In this document: positions 41,071-50,310 of the stretch, in pieces | Layout of the letters: each line of letters begins with the position of its first letter | Numbering within the stretch: position 1 is the first letter of the stretch | Source of the DNA: Arthrobacter oryzae | GTDB taxonomy: Bacteria; Actinomycetota; Actinomycetes; Actinomycetales; Micrococcaceae | Assembly (NCBI RefSeq): GCF_030718995.1 | Contig: NZ_CP132204.1 | Location: forward strand, 4,154,001 to 4,218,000 | Length of the DNA: 64,000 nucleotides | Direction of reading: 5' to 3' | Notes under the pieces: model-generated | Told to the model about the DNA's origin: nothing | Seen by the model: the letters and a program-made list of their open reading frames with translations, nothing else | Databases searched by the model: none | Position numbers and translations under genes: made by a program

Positions 41071-42300
41071 TTAGTCGGGCAGGATCCTTCTGACCACGGC
41101 GTCCGCGAGGAGCCGCCCCTTCAGGGTGAGGACAAGCCGGCCCCGGAAGGCCGCTGCGGGATCCACCAGGCCATCCGCGATCAGCCCGGCGACGGCGTGC
41201 CGTCCGGAGGTTCCCAGCTCGGACACCTCGAGTCCGCTGCTCAGCCTGGCCTCCAGCATCACGCGCTCGACGTTCCGGGTCTCGGCGTCGAGCGTTTCCC
41301 TGCCGGCTGCCGGCGATGCCCCGGCGGCGAGCCTGCCCGCGTAGGCGGTGGGGTGCTTCACGTTCCACCAGCGGACTCCGCCGACGTGTGAGTGAGCCCC
41401 TGGGCCGATGCCCCACCAGTCGTCCCCGCGCCAGTACGCCAGATTGTGCCGGCACGCCTGCTCCGGCGTGCGGGCCCAGTTACTGACCTCGTACCAGTCC
41501 AGGCCGGCGGCGGTGATGAGTTCGTCGGCGAGTTCGTACTTGGCCGCGTGGTCGTCGTCGTCGATTCCGGGAACTTCGCCCCGGCGGATCTGGGCGGCCA
41601 GCTTGGTGCCGTCCTCCACGATCAGGGCGTAGGCGCTGATGTGGTCGGGCCCGTACGACAAGGCGGTTTCGAGCGAAAACCGCCAGTCCTCGAGGGACTC
41701 GCCAGGCGTGCCGTAGATGAGGTCCAGGCTGACCGCGAGGCCGGCGTCACGTGCCCACTGCACCACCTGCGGCACCCTGCTGGGCGTGTGGGTGCGGTCG
41801 AGCACCTTCAGAACGTGCGGGACTGCGGACTGCATCCCGAAGGAAACGCGGGTGAAGCCGGCATCAGCCAGCAGCTGCAGCGACTCGGGTGTGACTGAAT
41901 CAGGGTTGGCTTCGGTGGTGACTTCGGCCCCGGGCGCCAGCCCCCATTGCGCTATTGAGGCGGTGAGGATGCGGGCCAGGTCCTCCGCGGGCAGCAGTGT
42001 GGGCGTGCCGCCGCCGAAAAAGACGGTGCCAAGCTGCCGGGCAGGCAGTCCGCTGGCTTGCAGCGCCCTGGCGGCGAACTCCACCTCGGTGATGGCCGTG
42101 GAGGCGTAGGCGTCCTGCGATGCCCCGCCGCCGAGCTCGGTCGCGGTGTAGGTGTTGAAGTCGCAGTAGCCGCAGCGGACGGCACAGAAGGGAATGTGGA
42201 CGTAGAGTCCGAATCCCCGCTGCGCAGCTCCGTCGGCGGCCTGCTCGGGAAGCAGGCCGTCCGACGGCGCCGGGTCGCCCAGCGGTAAAACGCTAGGCAC
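41071..42300 (-). CDS. hemW: Radical SAM haem chaperone HemW-like
   Basis: The 409-residue protein is a radical SAM enzyme with the CxxxCxxC cluster motif (PFCAVRCGYCDFNTYT), GGGTPTLLP, and the HemW C-terminal domain. Often misnamed oxygen-independent coproporphyrinogen III oxidase, HemW binds haem and delivers it to respiratory proteins. That role fits the cytochrome genes elsewhere in the window. It follows lepA by 36 bp, the usual actinobacterial pairing. Confidence 0.92.
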   Translation of the reverse strand: MPSVLPLGDPAPSDGLLPEQAADGAAQRGFGLYVHIPFCAVRCGYCDFNTYTATELGGGASQDAYASTAITEVEFAARALQASGLPARQLGTVFFGGGTPTLLPAEDLARILTASIAQWGLAPGAEVTTEANPDSVTPESLQLLADAGFTRVSFGMQSAVPHVLKVLDRTHTPSRVPQVVQWARDAGLAVSLDLIYGTPGESLEDWRFSLETALSYGPDHISAYALIVEDGTKLAAQIRRGEVPGIDDDDHAAKYELADELITAAGLDWYEVSNWARTPEQACRHNLAYWRGDDWWGIGPGAHSHVGGVRWWNVKHPTAYAGRLAAGASPAAGRETLDAETRNVERVMLEARLSSGLEVSELGTSGRHAVAGLIADGLVDPAAAFRGRLVLTLKGRLLADAVVRRILPD

Positions 42301-42336
42301 GGGTGCGGCCTCCGGAAGTTCCGGCCACGGTCATCA

Positions 42337-44190
42337 CTACTTCTTGGCCTTGTCCTTGGATTCGTCCGTGGTGAGCGCTGCGATGAAGGCTTCCTGAGGC
42401 ACTTCCACACGGCCCACCATCTTCATGCGCTTCTTGCCTTCCTTCTGCTTTTCCAGAAGTTTGCGCTTACGGGTGATGTCACCGCCGTAGCACTTGGCAA
42501 GGACATCCTTGCGGATGGCGCGGATGCTTTCACGGGCGATGATCCGGGAACCGATGGCCGCTTGGATGGGCACCTCGAACTGCTGCCGGGGAATGAGCTC
42601 ACGCAGCTTGGTGGTCATCATCACCCCGTAGGCATAGGCCTTGTCCCGGTGGGTGATGGCGCTGAAGGCGTCCACCTGTTCACCCTGGAGCATGATGTCA
42701 ACCTTCACAAGGTCAGCAACCTGGTCGCCGTCGGCCTTCCAGTCCAGTGAGCCGTAACCACGGGTCTTGGACTTGAGGATGTCGAAGAAGTCGAAGACGA
42801 TTTCGGCCAGCGGCAGGCGGTACCGGATTTCCACCCGGTCCTCGGAAAGGTAGTCCATGCCGCCCATCACGCCGCGGCGGCTCTGGCACAGCTCCATGAT
42901 CGCCCCGACGAACTCGTTCGGCGCGAGGATGGTGGCGGACACCATCGGCTCCCGGACCTCGGCGATCTTGCCGGTGGGGTATTCACTGGGGTTGGTGACA
43001 TGGACAACCTTCTTGTCCTCCAGGGTCACCTCATATTCCACGTTGGGTGCGGTGGAAATCAGGTCCAGCTTGTACTCGCGTTCGAGGCGTTCACGGGTGA
43101 TTTCCAGGTGAAGCAGGCCAAGGAAGCCGACTCGGAAGCCGAAGCCCAGCGCGGCCGAGGTCTCCGGTTCGTACACCAGCGCGGCGTCGTTGAGCATCAG
43201 CTTCTCCAGCGCATCGCGGAGCACCGGGTAGTCCGTGCCGTCCAGCGGATACAGACCGGAGAAGACCATGGGCTTCGCGTCTGCGTAACCCGGGAGGGAT
43301 TCCGCGGCAGGCTTGGCAAGGTTGGTGACAGTGTCGCCCACCTTGGACAGGCGGACATCCTTCACGCCCGTGATGAGGTAGCCCACTTCGCCGACCCCGA
43401 GGCCCTTGGAAGGCGTGGGCTCCGGGGAACTGACACCGATCTCAAGGAGTTCGTGAGTGGCGCGGGTGGACATCATCTGGATGCGTTCGCGAGGGTGCAG
43501 CATGCCGTCGACCACGCGGACGTACGTGACAACACCGCGGTACGTGTCGTAGACCGAGTCAAAGATCATGGCGCGGGCGGGCGCGTTCGGGTCACCCACG
43601 GGGGCCGGCAGGTCGCGGACGATCTTGTCCAACAAGACCTCGACTCCCATGCCCGTCTTGCCGGAGACACGCAGCACGTCGTCGGGGTCTCCGCCGATCA
43701 GGCTGGCAAGTTCCTCCGCGTACTTCTCGGGCTGGGCGGCAGGGAGGTCGATCTTGTTAAGGACCGGAATGATGGTGAGGTTGTTCTCCATCGCCAGGTA
43801 CAGATTGGCGAGGGTCTGTGCCTCGATGCCCTGGGCCGCGTCAACAAGCAGCACTGCACCTTCGCAGGCGGCAAGCGAGCGGGAGACCTCATAGGTGAAG
43901 TCAACGTGCCCGGGAGTGTCGATCATGTTCAGCGCATAGCTGGTGCCTTCAACTTCCCATGGCATGCGGACAGCCTGGGACTTGATGGTGATGCCGCGCT
44001 CACGTTCGATATCCATGCGGTCCAGATACTGGGCCTTCATGTCGCGGGACTGAACGACGCCGGTGTACTGCAGCATGCGGTCGGCCAGAGTGGACTTACC
44101 GTGGTCAATGTGCGCAATGATGCAGAAGTTCCGGATGATGGCCGGATCTGTTGCGGCGGGCACCGGGGCGGTGCGGGCCATGGGAGACAC
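42337..44190 (-). CDS. lepA: Elongation factor 4 (LepA)
   Basis: LepA is a translational GTPase acting on stalled or mistranslocated ribosomes. The 617-residue protein has G1 AHIDHGKST, G2 RGITIKSQ, G3 DTPGHVDF, G4 NKID, and the unique C-terminal domain ending with RKKLLEKQKEGKKRMK in altered order. The GTG at 44190 is preferred as AAGGA is six bases upstream. It heads lepA-hemW. Confidence 0.97.
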   Translation of the reverse strand: MSPMARTAPVPAATDPAIIRNFCIIAHIDHGKSTLADRMLQYTGVVQSRDMKAQYLDRMDIERERGITIKSQAVRMPWEVEGTSYALNMIDTPGHVDFTYEVSRSLAACEGAVLLVDAAQGIEAQTLANLYLAMENNLTIIPVLNKIDLPAAQPEKYAEELASLIGGDPDDVLRVSGKTGMGVEVLLDKIVRDLPAPVGDPNAPARAMIFDSVYDTYRGVVTYVRVVDGMLHPRERIQMMSTRATHELLEIGVSSPEPTPSKGLGVGEVGYLITGVKDVRLSKVGDTVTNLAKPAAESLPGYADAKPMVFSGLYPLDGTDYPVLRDALEKLMLNDAALVYEPETSAALGFGFRVGFLGLLHLEITRERLEREYKLDLISTAPNVEYEVTLEDKKVVHVTNPSEYPTGKIAEVREPMVSATILAPNEFVGAIMELCQSRRGVMGGMDYLSEDRVEIRYRLPLAEIVFDFFDILKSKTRGYGSLDWKADGDQVADLVKVDIMLQGEQVDAFSAITHRDKAYAYGVMMTTKLRELIPRQQFEVPIQAAIGSRIIARESIRAIRKDVLAKCYGGDITRKRKLLEKQKEGKKRMKMVGRVEVPQEAFIAALTTDESKDKAKK

Positions 44191-44356
44191 GCAGGGTCCT
44201 TACTGTTGGCATTTCCGCGGCTGTGCTCAAGATGGCCAAGGCCATCGCGCGACCGGCCGCACGTGAACTTCTAGTGTCCCACGTCCAGCCGCCACACAGT
44301 GCATTGTTAGCACGACCGGTCCGAGGGAATGCCCCCGGCGGCGTCCGGCGGCACAG

Positions 44357-44362
44357 TATCGT
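44357..44362 (+). promoter_or_regulatory. Putative -10 box of the PemK-like gene (leaderless)
   Basis: TATCGT is followed by six bases and then the ATG at 44369. No convincing -35 is visible. Confidence 0.35.
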
Positions 44363-44368
44363 TGCAGG

Positions 44369-44935
44369 ATGGCTTTCAACCTCCGCTCCCTCGGCAGGGC
44401 TGTCCGCACCGCCCTGCGCCTTCTGGAAGGGCGCCCCGCAGCCCCTGGCCCACGCACCGGAACCCGCCCGGCGCCCGCCCGAACAACACCCACGCGGTCC
44501 ACACAGCCGCGCGACGCCGTCGCCGGTATCAACGGAAACTACCCGGGCGACTTTAGGGGCACCGCGACTATCAAGTACGCCCCCTCCCCCAACGGCAAAC
44601 CGGAACCGGGCGAAGTCGTGTGGACATGGGTCCCCTATGAAGAGGACCACTCCCAGGGCAAGGACCGGCCGGTCCTCCTGATCGGCAGCCGCGGGTACTT
44701 TCTGCTGGGACTGATGCTCACCAGCAAGGACCACGACCGGGACCGCCGCGATGACGCGAACTACGTGGATATCGGCACAGGCAGCTGGGACCGGCAGCGC
44801 CGGCCCAGCGAAGCCAAGCTGGACCGCATCATCCAGATCAGCCCGGATGACATCCGCCGGGAAGGCGCAGTCCTGGACCGGAAGCGCTTCGACACCGTCT
44901 CGACCGTACTTCGCGAGCTCCACGGCTGGAAATAA
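44369..44935 (+). CDS. PemK/MazF-family protein without adjacent antitoxin
   Basis: The 188-residue protein has a basic, proline-rich N-terminal extension of about 65 residues and then a MazF/PemK-like fold: GEVVWTWVPYEEDHSQGKDRPVLLIG and the later TGSWDRQRRPSEAKLDRII segment. Classical MazF toxins are about 110 residues and have a partner antitoxin; none is seen here between lepA and rpsT. It may be a housekeeping member of the family rather than a toxin. RNase activity is unproven. Confidence 0.75.
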   Translation: MAFNLRSLGRAVRTALRLLEGRPAAPGPRTGTRPAPARTTPTRSTQPRDAVAGINGNYPGDFRGTATIKYAPSPNGKPEPGEVVWTWVPYEEDHSQGKDRPVLLIGSRGYFLLGLMLTSKDHDRDRRDDANYVDIGTGSWDRQRRPSEAKLDRIIQISPDDIRREGAVLDRKRFDTVSTVLRELHGWK

Positions 44936-44984
44936 GGATCGTCTCACCGAAAATGGCAGGAGGACACCGGCATTGGCGTGCGTC

Positions 44985-44993
44985 TGCTATTAT
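44985..44993 (+). promoter_or_regulatory. Extended -10 of rpsT
   Basis: TGCTATTAT is an extended -10 (TGN-TATTAT). The predicted start would give a leader of about 120 nt in front of rpsT. No matched -35 is seen. Confidence 0.4.
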
Positions 44994-45123
44994 TGACAGC
45001 TGTGTGTCCGTGCAGGTCGACGGCCACTGATGGTTGGCCGCCATAGGTATCCCCACGCCGCTCAGTCAATGGCCAATCTGAAAGCCCTCTAGACCATTTC
45101 CGCATTAAAAAGAGAGTTCACAC

Positions 45124-45384
45124 GTGGCTAATATCAAGTCCCAGAAGAAGCGCATCCTCACCAACGAGAAGGCTCGCCTGCGTAACAACGCAGTCAAGTC
45201 CGAGCTGAAGACGGCCATCCGCGCCGTCAACACTGCCGTTGAGTCCACCGACAAGGATGCCGCTGCTGCTGCGCTGGTTGCTGCAAGCCGTAAGCTGGAT
45301 AAGGCTGTCAGCAAGGGCGTTCTTCACAAGAACAACGCTGCAAACCGCAAGTCGGCGATCTCCAAGAAGGTCAACGCACTCTAA
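45124..45384 (+). CDS. rpsT: 30S ribosomal protein S20
   Basis: S20 is a 16S-rRNA-binding protein. The 86-residue, lysine- and alanine-rich product (ANIKSQKKRILTNEKARLRN) matches the family throughout. A GTG start is preceded by AGAGAG. It stands alone with a roughly 120-nt leader and its own terminator. Confidence 0.98.
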   Translation: MANIKSQKKRILTNEKARLRNNAVKSELKTAIRAVNTAVESTDKDAAAAALVAASRKLDKAVSKGVLHKNNAANRKSAISKKVNAL

Positions 45385-45413
45385 GGTTTTCCAGTTCAAC
45401 TGAACTGATGATC

Positions 45414-45445
45414 GTGGCCGGCACCCCATACGGGGTGCCGGCCAC
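45414..45445. terminator. Terminator after rpsT
   Basis: A perfect 14-bp stem (GTGGCCGGCACCCC and its complement) with an ATAC loop, between the convergent rpsT and holA. Confidence 0.8.
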
Positions 45446-45468
45446 ATCCATTTAAGGACGGCACAGAG

Positions 45469-46485
45469 CTAGTTGCGGCGGACCGACGTGGCGATGACGG
45501 TGACAGCGTGCTCCACCGCATACACCGGATCCCGGGACAGGCCCTTGACCTGCGCGTCCGCCTCGGCAGTTACCTGGATGGAGCGGACCAGGCCGTCCGG
45601 AGTCCAGCGGCGGACGTCCCGCTGCGCCTGTTCCACCAACCACGGCTGCATGCCCAGCTGCCGCGCGATCTGGGCAGAGGATCCCTGCGCGCCGGCAACT
45701 TTCGCCACGGTGCGAAGTTTGGCGGCCAGGGCAGCCACCAGCGGAACGGGGTCCGCGCCCGTCGCCAGGGCGTGGCGCAGAGTGGAGAGTGCAAGCGGGG
45801 CGTTGCCTGCCAGCGCGGCATCGGCGACCTTGAAGGCTGTCGCCTCGATCCGGCCGCCGTAGTAGCGGTCCACCATGTCGGTATCAACGGCTGTGGCAGC
45901 GTCGGCGATGAGCTGGCTGCAGGCGGCCGCGAGTTCCGAAAGGTTGGCTCCCACCGCATTGACCAGGGCATGGACGGCTTCCGGCTCGATGCGGCGGGAG
46001 GCGGCCCTGAATTCGGCTGTGACGAACGCTGATTTGTCCGCATCCTTCTTCAGCGGCTGGCAATCGACCACCGGCCAACCGGCCGCCTTAATAGCATCGA
46101 GCAGCTTCTTGCCCCGGACGCCCCCGCCGTGGCGGACCACCAGGACGGCGTCCGGTTCGGGGTCTGCCAGGTACTTGAGGGCGTCCGCCAGGAAAGCGTC
46201 GTTCATCGCTTCCGCGGACTCCACCTCGATCAGCTTGGATTCCCCGAACAGCGACGGGCTGACGTTCATGGCGAGGGAGCCGGGTTCGTAGCTGCCCGCG
46301 TTGAGCCTGGTAATTTCAACATCGGGGCGGGCCGCACGGACCTGTGATCTGATGCGGTCCATGGCGCGGATGCCGAGATACTCTTCGGGCCCGCCGATCA
46401 GCACCACAAGGGCGGGGGTTACGTCACGCCAGGTGGCCGTCGCCGACGTCGCCGGCTTGGATCGTGCTTTTTGCGCAGCGGCCAC
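45469..46485 (-). CDS. holA: DNA polymerase III subunit delta
   Basis: The delta subunit opens the beta clamp in the clamp-loader complex. The 338-residue protein has the LIGGPEEYLG start of the family, the RRIEPEAVHALVNAVGANLSELAAA region (in part) and an AAA+ collar domain at the C-terminus. The GTG at 46485 has GGAGG upstream. Its first 67 bases overlap the comEC end. Confidence 0.93.
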   Translation of the reverse strand: MAAAQKARSKPATSATATWRDVTPALVVLIGGPEEYLGIRAMDRIRSQVRAARPDVEITRLNAGSYEPGSLAMNVSPSLFGESKLIEVESAEAMNDAFLADALKYLADPEPDAVLVVRHGGGVRGKKLLDAIKAAGWPVVDCQPLKKDADKSAFVTAEFRAASRRIEPEAVHALVNAVGANLSELAAACSQLIADAATAVDTDMVDRYYGGRIEATAFKVADAALAGNAPLALSTLRHALATGADPVPLVAALAAKLRTVAKVAGAQGSSAQIARQLGMQPWLVEQAQRDVRRWTPDGLVRSIQVTAEADAQVKGLSRDPVYAVEHAVTVIATSVRRN

Positions 46486-48395
46486 TCTTGGTTCCTCCCG
46501 GACATCGGATTAATACCTCTAAGACTCCCATGGCAGCGGCGCTCGTCCAAGCCGGCCATGGGTAGCCATAGCTCCAGCAGATCGATGGTCTTTTGGTGTG
46601 CCGCCAGAACCAGCCGCCACACCGTCCGCGGGTGCAGAACGGTCCAGAGCAAGACCATGGTGCAGGCCGAGAATGATGCCATGGTGGCTGCGCCGAATAC
46701 CCCCTCCGGCCACGGCAGGGCGGCCCCGGGGAGGGCAGCGAAAAACCTGGCAACGCCGGCAACTCCGGCAGAGAAGACCCCCGCCACCGCGATGGGAACG
46801 GCAGCTATCCACGGGGCAAATGGCACCACCGGGACTGCGGCGGTGCCGAGGATGGTGACCGGTGCCACCAGCGGCGCAGCCACCATGTTTGCCAGCAGTG
46901 CGTAGGACGAGAACTGCGGCTGCAACAGGACTATCACCGGGCCGCAGAAGAGCTGTGCGGAGAGCGGAACGGCCAGGCCGGCGGCCAGCCAGCGCGGAAC
47001 AACGGGCGGCAGCCATTCCATCATCCGCGGGCCGGCAACCACGATGCCGAGCGTTGCCAGAACGGACAGGAGGAAGCTGAAACTGGTCCCCAGTGCCGGA
47101 TCCGCCATGAGGAGTCCGATCACCGCGAGGCTGAGGAAACTGAGTCCGCGTCCGGTCCGGCCCCCGGACAGGGACACCAGTCCGATCGCTCCCATGAGCG
47201 CGGCGCGGAGGACGCTGGCGTCCGGGCCCACCATCAGGACGAACAGTGCCAGGCCGGCGAGGGCGGCTGCGGCAGCGGAAGCCCTCGGTAGGCGAACAGT
47301 CCGGGCTGCCAGCAGGAGAGCCCCCAGGATGAGGCTGCAGTTTGCCCCGCTGACAGCCGTCAAGTGGGTCATTCCCACGGTTTTCATGGCACTTTCGAGC
47401 TGTTCATCGAGGAAGGTCGTGTCACCCGTGACCATTCCCGGCAGCAGGCCGCGGGCATCCCCGCCGATCCATTCCGCTGCGGCAGCGAACCCGCTACGCA
47501 GGACGCCGGGCCCCTCCTGCAACACCGAGGCAGCAACCGTGGTGGCCGGGCCCGTGGTGGCTGACAGGGTGCCCGCCTGCGTTTGGCCGTCTTCGGCCGG
47601 CCTCAGCTTTCCCGTCGTCCGGATCCGCTCGCCGGGGACCACGTGCTGCCACTCTGCTCCGCCCACAATCAGCAGGCGGGCCTCGCCCCTGATAAGGGCG
47701 CCCTTGGCAATGATCCCGAACGCCGTGGCCTGGACCGCCCACCGGCCCGACCCGGCCCGGCCGGGAACCTTGAGCTGGCGCGGAGTCCCGGTGATTTCCG
47801 CCTCAACCACCACGGCAGCGCCGGCCCTCACGGCACCGGCCACAGGCCCGTCATGCTTCTGCGAGGCGGCAATCGCCGAATGGGACGCGACCGCTGCCGA
47901 CAGCAGCAGACCGACAGCGAGGGTCGTCAGGAAACTGCGTGCGGCCGGCCCGGACCCGGGGGCGCGGACGCGCCTGCGGCGGATCGCAACGAGCAGCACC
48001 GCGGCCGCCAGGAGAAATCCCCCGATCAGGACACTGAGAGCCGGCAGCGGCAACCAGACGCCCGCGACGGCGGCCGCCCAGGCGAGGAGGACGGGAGGCG
48101 CCAACCGCAGGTCGGTCCGGCGCCGCGGCCTGTCGGCCGTTCCGGACGCAGCGGCCTTTCGCGAGCTGCCCGCCTTTTCCTCGGGCCTCGGAAGCAGCCG
48201 GCCGGCGAGCATTCCGCGCAATCCTGTCGACGTCCGCGGAAGGATGCCCTTGATCCCGGCGGCGCGGACTGCCGGTCCCGCCTGGGCTGCAGCCATCGAG
48301 TCCCGGGTAGCGTCCGGTGGCAGCGGTTGGGCTGCGTGCTGCTCACCCCGGACTGCGGCTTCGACGAAACGGTGCCACGGGCTGGGCCTGCCCAT
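46419..48395 (-). CDS. comEC: ComEC/Rec2-type competence channel, no metallo-beta-lactamase domain
   Basis: ComEC forms the inner-membrane DNA channel in transformation. The 658-residue protein has many helices, a DUF4131-like domain near residues 165-260, and the Competence domain with HLTAVSGANCSLILGAL and GLSFLSLAVIGLLM. Family members often end with a metallo-beta-lactamase domain; here the frame ends in a basic, low-complexity tail after the last helix. The ATG at 48395 lies one base beyond the comEA stop, so translation is coupled. The first 90 residues are poorly conserved. Confidence 0.9.
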   Translation of the reverse strand: MGRPSPWHRFVEAAVRGEQHAAQPLPPDATRDSMAAAQAGPAVRAAGIKGILPRTSTGLRGMLAGRLLPRPEEKAGSSRKAAASGTADRPRRRTDLRLAPPVLLAWAAAVAGVWLPLPALSVLIGGFLLAAAVLLVAIRRRRVRAPGSGPAARSFLTTLAVGLLLSAAVASHSAIAASQKHDGPVAGAVRAGAAVVVEAEITGTPRQLKVPGRAGSGRWAVQATAFGIIAKGALIRGEARLLIVGGAEWQHVVPGERIRTTGKLRPAEDGQTQAGTLSATTGPATTVAASVLQEGPGVLRSGFAAAAEWIGGDARGLLPGMVTGDTTFLDEQLESAMKTVGMTHLTAVSGANCSLILGALLLAARTVRLPRASAAAAALAGLALFVLMVGPDASVLRAALMGAIGLVSLSGGRTGRGLSFLSLAVIGLLMADPALGTSFSFLLSVLATLGIVVAGPRMMEWLPPVVPRWLAAGLAVPLSAQLFCGPVIVLLQPQFSSYALLANMVAAPLVAPVTILGTAAVPVVPFAPWIAAVPIAVAGVFSAGVAGVARFFAALPGAALPWPEGVFGAATMASFSACTMVLLWTVLHPRTVWRLVLAAHQKTIDLLELWLPMAGLDERRCHGSLRGINPMSGRNQEWPLRKKHDPSRRRRRRPPGVT

Positions 48396-48396
48396 C

Positions 48397-49374
48397 TCAG
48401 GAAATCCGCACGAGTGGCAGCAGCGTTTCCAGCATCTTGGGCCCTACGCCGTCCACGGCGTCGAGTTCTTCAACCGAACTGAACCGCCCATGTTCCTTGC
48501 GCCAGTCCACGATGCGCTGGGCCAGGACGGGTCCCACCCGGGGCAGTGCCCCCAGTTCCTCCACGGTTGCCGTGTTCAGATCGATTTTGGCACTGTCCGC
48601 TCCGGGTTCGCCGGCCCCTGTTCCGGACCCGCCTCCGCCGGGCCCGGTTTCGCTGGCTGCAGTCCCGGGGGAATCCACCGGATCGCCGAGCTGCGGAACA
48701 TGGATCTTCTGGCCGTCGGTCAGGAGAGCAGCCAGGTTCAAGCGGTTGAGGTCCGCTCCGGGCCCGCTGCCACCCGCCGCGGCGATCGCCTCGTGGATCC
48801 TGCTCCCCGGCGGCAGTTCCACCACGCCTGCCCTGTTCACCGCCCCCGCGACGTGGACCACGATCTTCGCACCGGATGCGGCATCCCTGGCCTCCTCCGC
48901 TGCCGGGCCACCGGACTCCGCGGGCGGCTCGGCGCCCGGCCCTGCTTCCGGCTGCCCGCGCGCCTCCGGGCTGCTGACGTCGCTCAGGGGCACCACGCGG
49001 GGACGGCTGACTGCAACGTCCCACCAGAACCAGCCGCCCAGCAGGAGACTCAGGATGCCCAGCACTACCGCAACGCGCAGCCCTGTACGCCATCTGAAGT
49101 TCGCCGGGGCCAGGGTCCCGTGGCCGGAAGACGCGTCGATGCCTCCCGGAGCCGGCTGCGCACCGCCGTCGTAAGTAAAGGGCTGACTCCCGGCAGGTCC
49201 GGCCACCTGCTGCAAGAGTCCCGTCAACCCCGTTTTGCCCGTCCCCGCCGCATTGCCGTCGTCACCGGCATTATGGTCCTCACCGGTGCCTGCCGGGCTG
49301 AGGGAAGCCGTCAGCCGCAGCCGTGCACGGGTGGCCGCGGCAGGTGCTCGCGCTTCCGCGTTCCGGCGTGACAT
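48397..49374 (-). CDS. comEA: ComEA-type DNA receptor (SLBB + helix-hairpin-helix)
   Basis: ComEA binds incoming DNA at the membrane. The 325-residue protein has a cytosolic start, a membrane helix (about residues 99-118), an acidic linker, an SLBB domain (VHVAGAVNRAGVVELPPGSR), a glycine-rich spacer and a C-terminal HhH pair (IDLNTATVEELGALPRVGP). The start at 49374 is chosen as the frame upstream has no support. It is translated with comEC. Confidence 0.92.
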   Translation of the reverse strand: MSRRNAEARAPAAATRARLRLTASLSPAGTGEDHNAGDDGNAAGTGKTGLTGLLQQVAGPAGSQPFTYDGGAQPAPGGIDASSGHGTLAPANFRWRTGLRVAVVLGILSLLLGGWFWWDVAVSRPRVVPLSDVSSPEARGQPEAGPGAEPPAESGGPAAEEARDAASGAKIVVHVAGAVNRAGVVELPPGSRIHEAIAAAGGSGPGADLNRLNLAALLTDGQKIHVPQLGDPVDSPGTAASETGPGGGGSGTGAGEPGADSAKIDLNTATVEELGALPRVGPVLAQRIVDWRKEHGRFSSVEELDAVDGVGPKMLETLLPLVRIS

Positions 49375-49572
49375 ACAGCCCACGCTAGAAGCACAAGCCC
49401 GGGAGAAACAGCGGGAACGGCCGTATGTGGAAAGCACAGAGCGCCAGGGGTCTTCGGCGGGCGCGCCGGACTTTAACCATTCACTGGAGTTATTGACCGC
49501 GGAGGCCGCCCGGGCCTACGATTTTGCCCTGCCCCCGAAAATCGGCGGCAGTTCCGAGCGATGGGGGCGGTC

Positions 49573-50046
49573 ATGGTGTCGAAAAAGTCTGTGCTCTTTT
49601 CCGGATGCGGCGTGGGTTTGGTGCTGGCGTTTGCGGCCGGGGCGGCGCCAGCCGGAGCGGCCAGCAGCGACGGCACGCAATTCACCGAAACCTCCACGTG
49701 CATCACGGATGAAGTCTCAGGGTGGACGTTCTGCCAGACGGGCTCGGAACGGCACATCGAGGTGCGGACGCCAAGCGGAGTCGCTGTCTTCCAGGGAAGC
49801 GGCCAGGTCAGCGCCACCCAGGTCTCCCCCGACGGCGACACCATCACAGTGGACAATACGCACACGTTCGTCAGCGTGTTTTCCTACTACGAAAGCCCCT
49901 GGTCCTTCGACCCGAACGTCATCAAGACCGGCGCAACCAGCGTCTACACCTTCCCCGACGGCGCCACATGCACCTTCGTGTCGGACAGCATCAGCGTCCT
50001 CGAGGATAGCCGCTACAACCGCGACACGGTGACCTGCAGCCCCTGA
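49573..50046 (+). CDS. Secreted hypothetical protein
   Basis: The 157-residue precursor has a Sec signal peptide (LFSGCGVGLVLAFAAGAAPAGAA) and a mature beta-rich domain with cysteines at CITDEVSGWTFC, CTF and a terminal VTCSP. The pattern suggests disulphides. No family is recognised. The ATG at 49573 follows GGGGGCGG; an ATG four codons earlier is possible. It is divergent from comEA. Confidence 0.7.
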   Translation: MVSKKSVLFSGCGVGLVLAFAAGAAPAGAASSDGTQFTETSTCITDEVSGWTFCQTGSERHIEVRTPSGVAVFQGSGQVSATQVSPDGDTITVDNTHTFVSVFSYYESPWSFDPNVIKTGATSVYTFPDGATCTFVSDSISVLEDSRYNRDTVTCSP

Positions 50047-50065
50047 AGAGGGCAGTATAGGCAGG

Positions 50066-50251
50066 CTATTTCTGGTAGGTGATGTATGCCTCGTACTGGA
50101 CCCGCCAGGAGTCCGGGGCTTTCGGATCGGGAACGGTCGTGGTCAGGAACTGGACGCTTGTCACCTGGCCTTTGAGATATTTCAGCCAGTTGGTCACTTC
50201 CTCCGACACGTCTTTGTCGAACTGGGCAACATGGTGCACCTGCATTGTCAT
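50066..50251 (-). CDS. Small (61-residue) conserved-looking protein, unknown
   Basis: The frame MTMQVHHVAQ...AYITYQK has an excellent AAGGAGG six bases upstream of the ATG at 50251. It is a soluble, aromatic-rich small protein (WLKYLKGQ, SWRVQYEAYITYQ). No family is recognised. It lies between the secreted unknown and degV, 59 bp after the degV stop on the same strand. Confidence 0.6.
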   Translation of the reverse strand: MTMQVHHVAQFDKDVSEEVTNWLKYLKGQVTSVQFLTTTVPDPKAPDSWRVQYEAYITYQK

Positions 50252-50310
50252 GGGAGCCTCCTTGCTCGGCGGAGAGCTTGCTCGGTGGGGAGACTGTACT
50301 ACCGGCGCAG

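Noticed and set aside
44190..44368. An antitoxin gene for the PemK-like protein
   Set aside because: The 178-bp gap to lepA contains no frame with a ribosome site or antitoxin-like features.
47044..49371. 775-codon plus-strand frame through comEC and comEA
   Set aside because: It is antisense to both competence genes, is Arg/Pro/Ala-rich, and has no recognisable domain.
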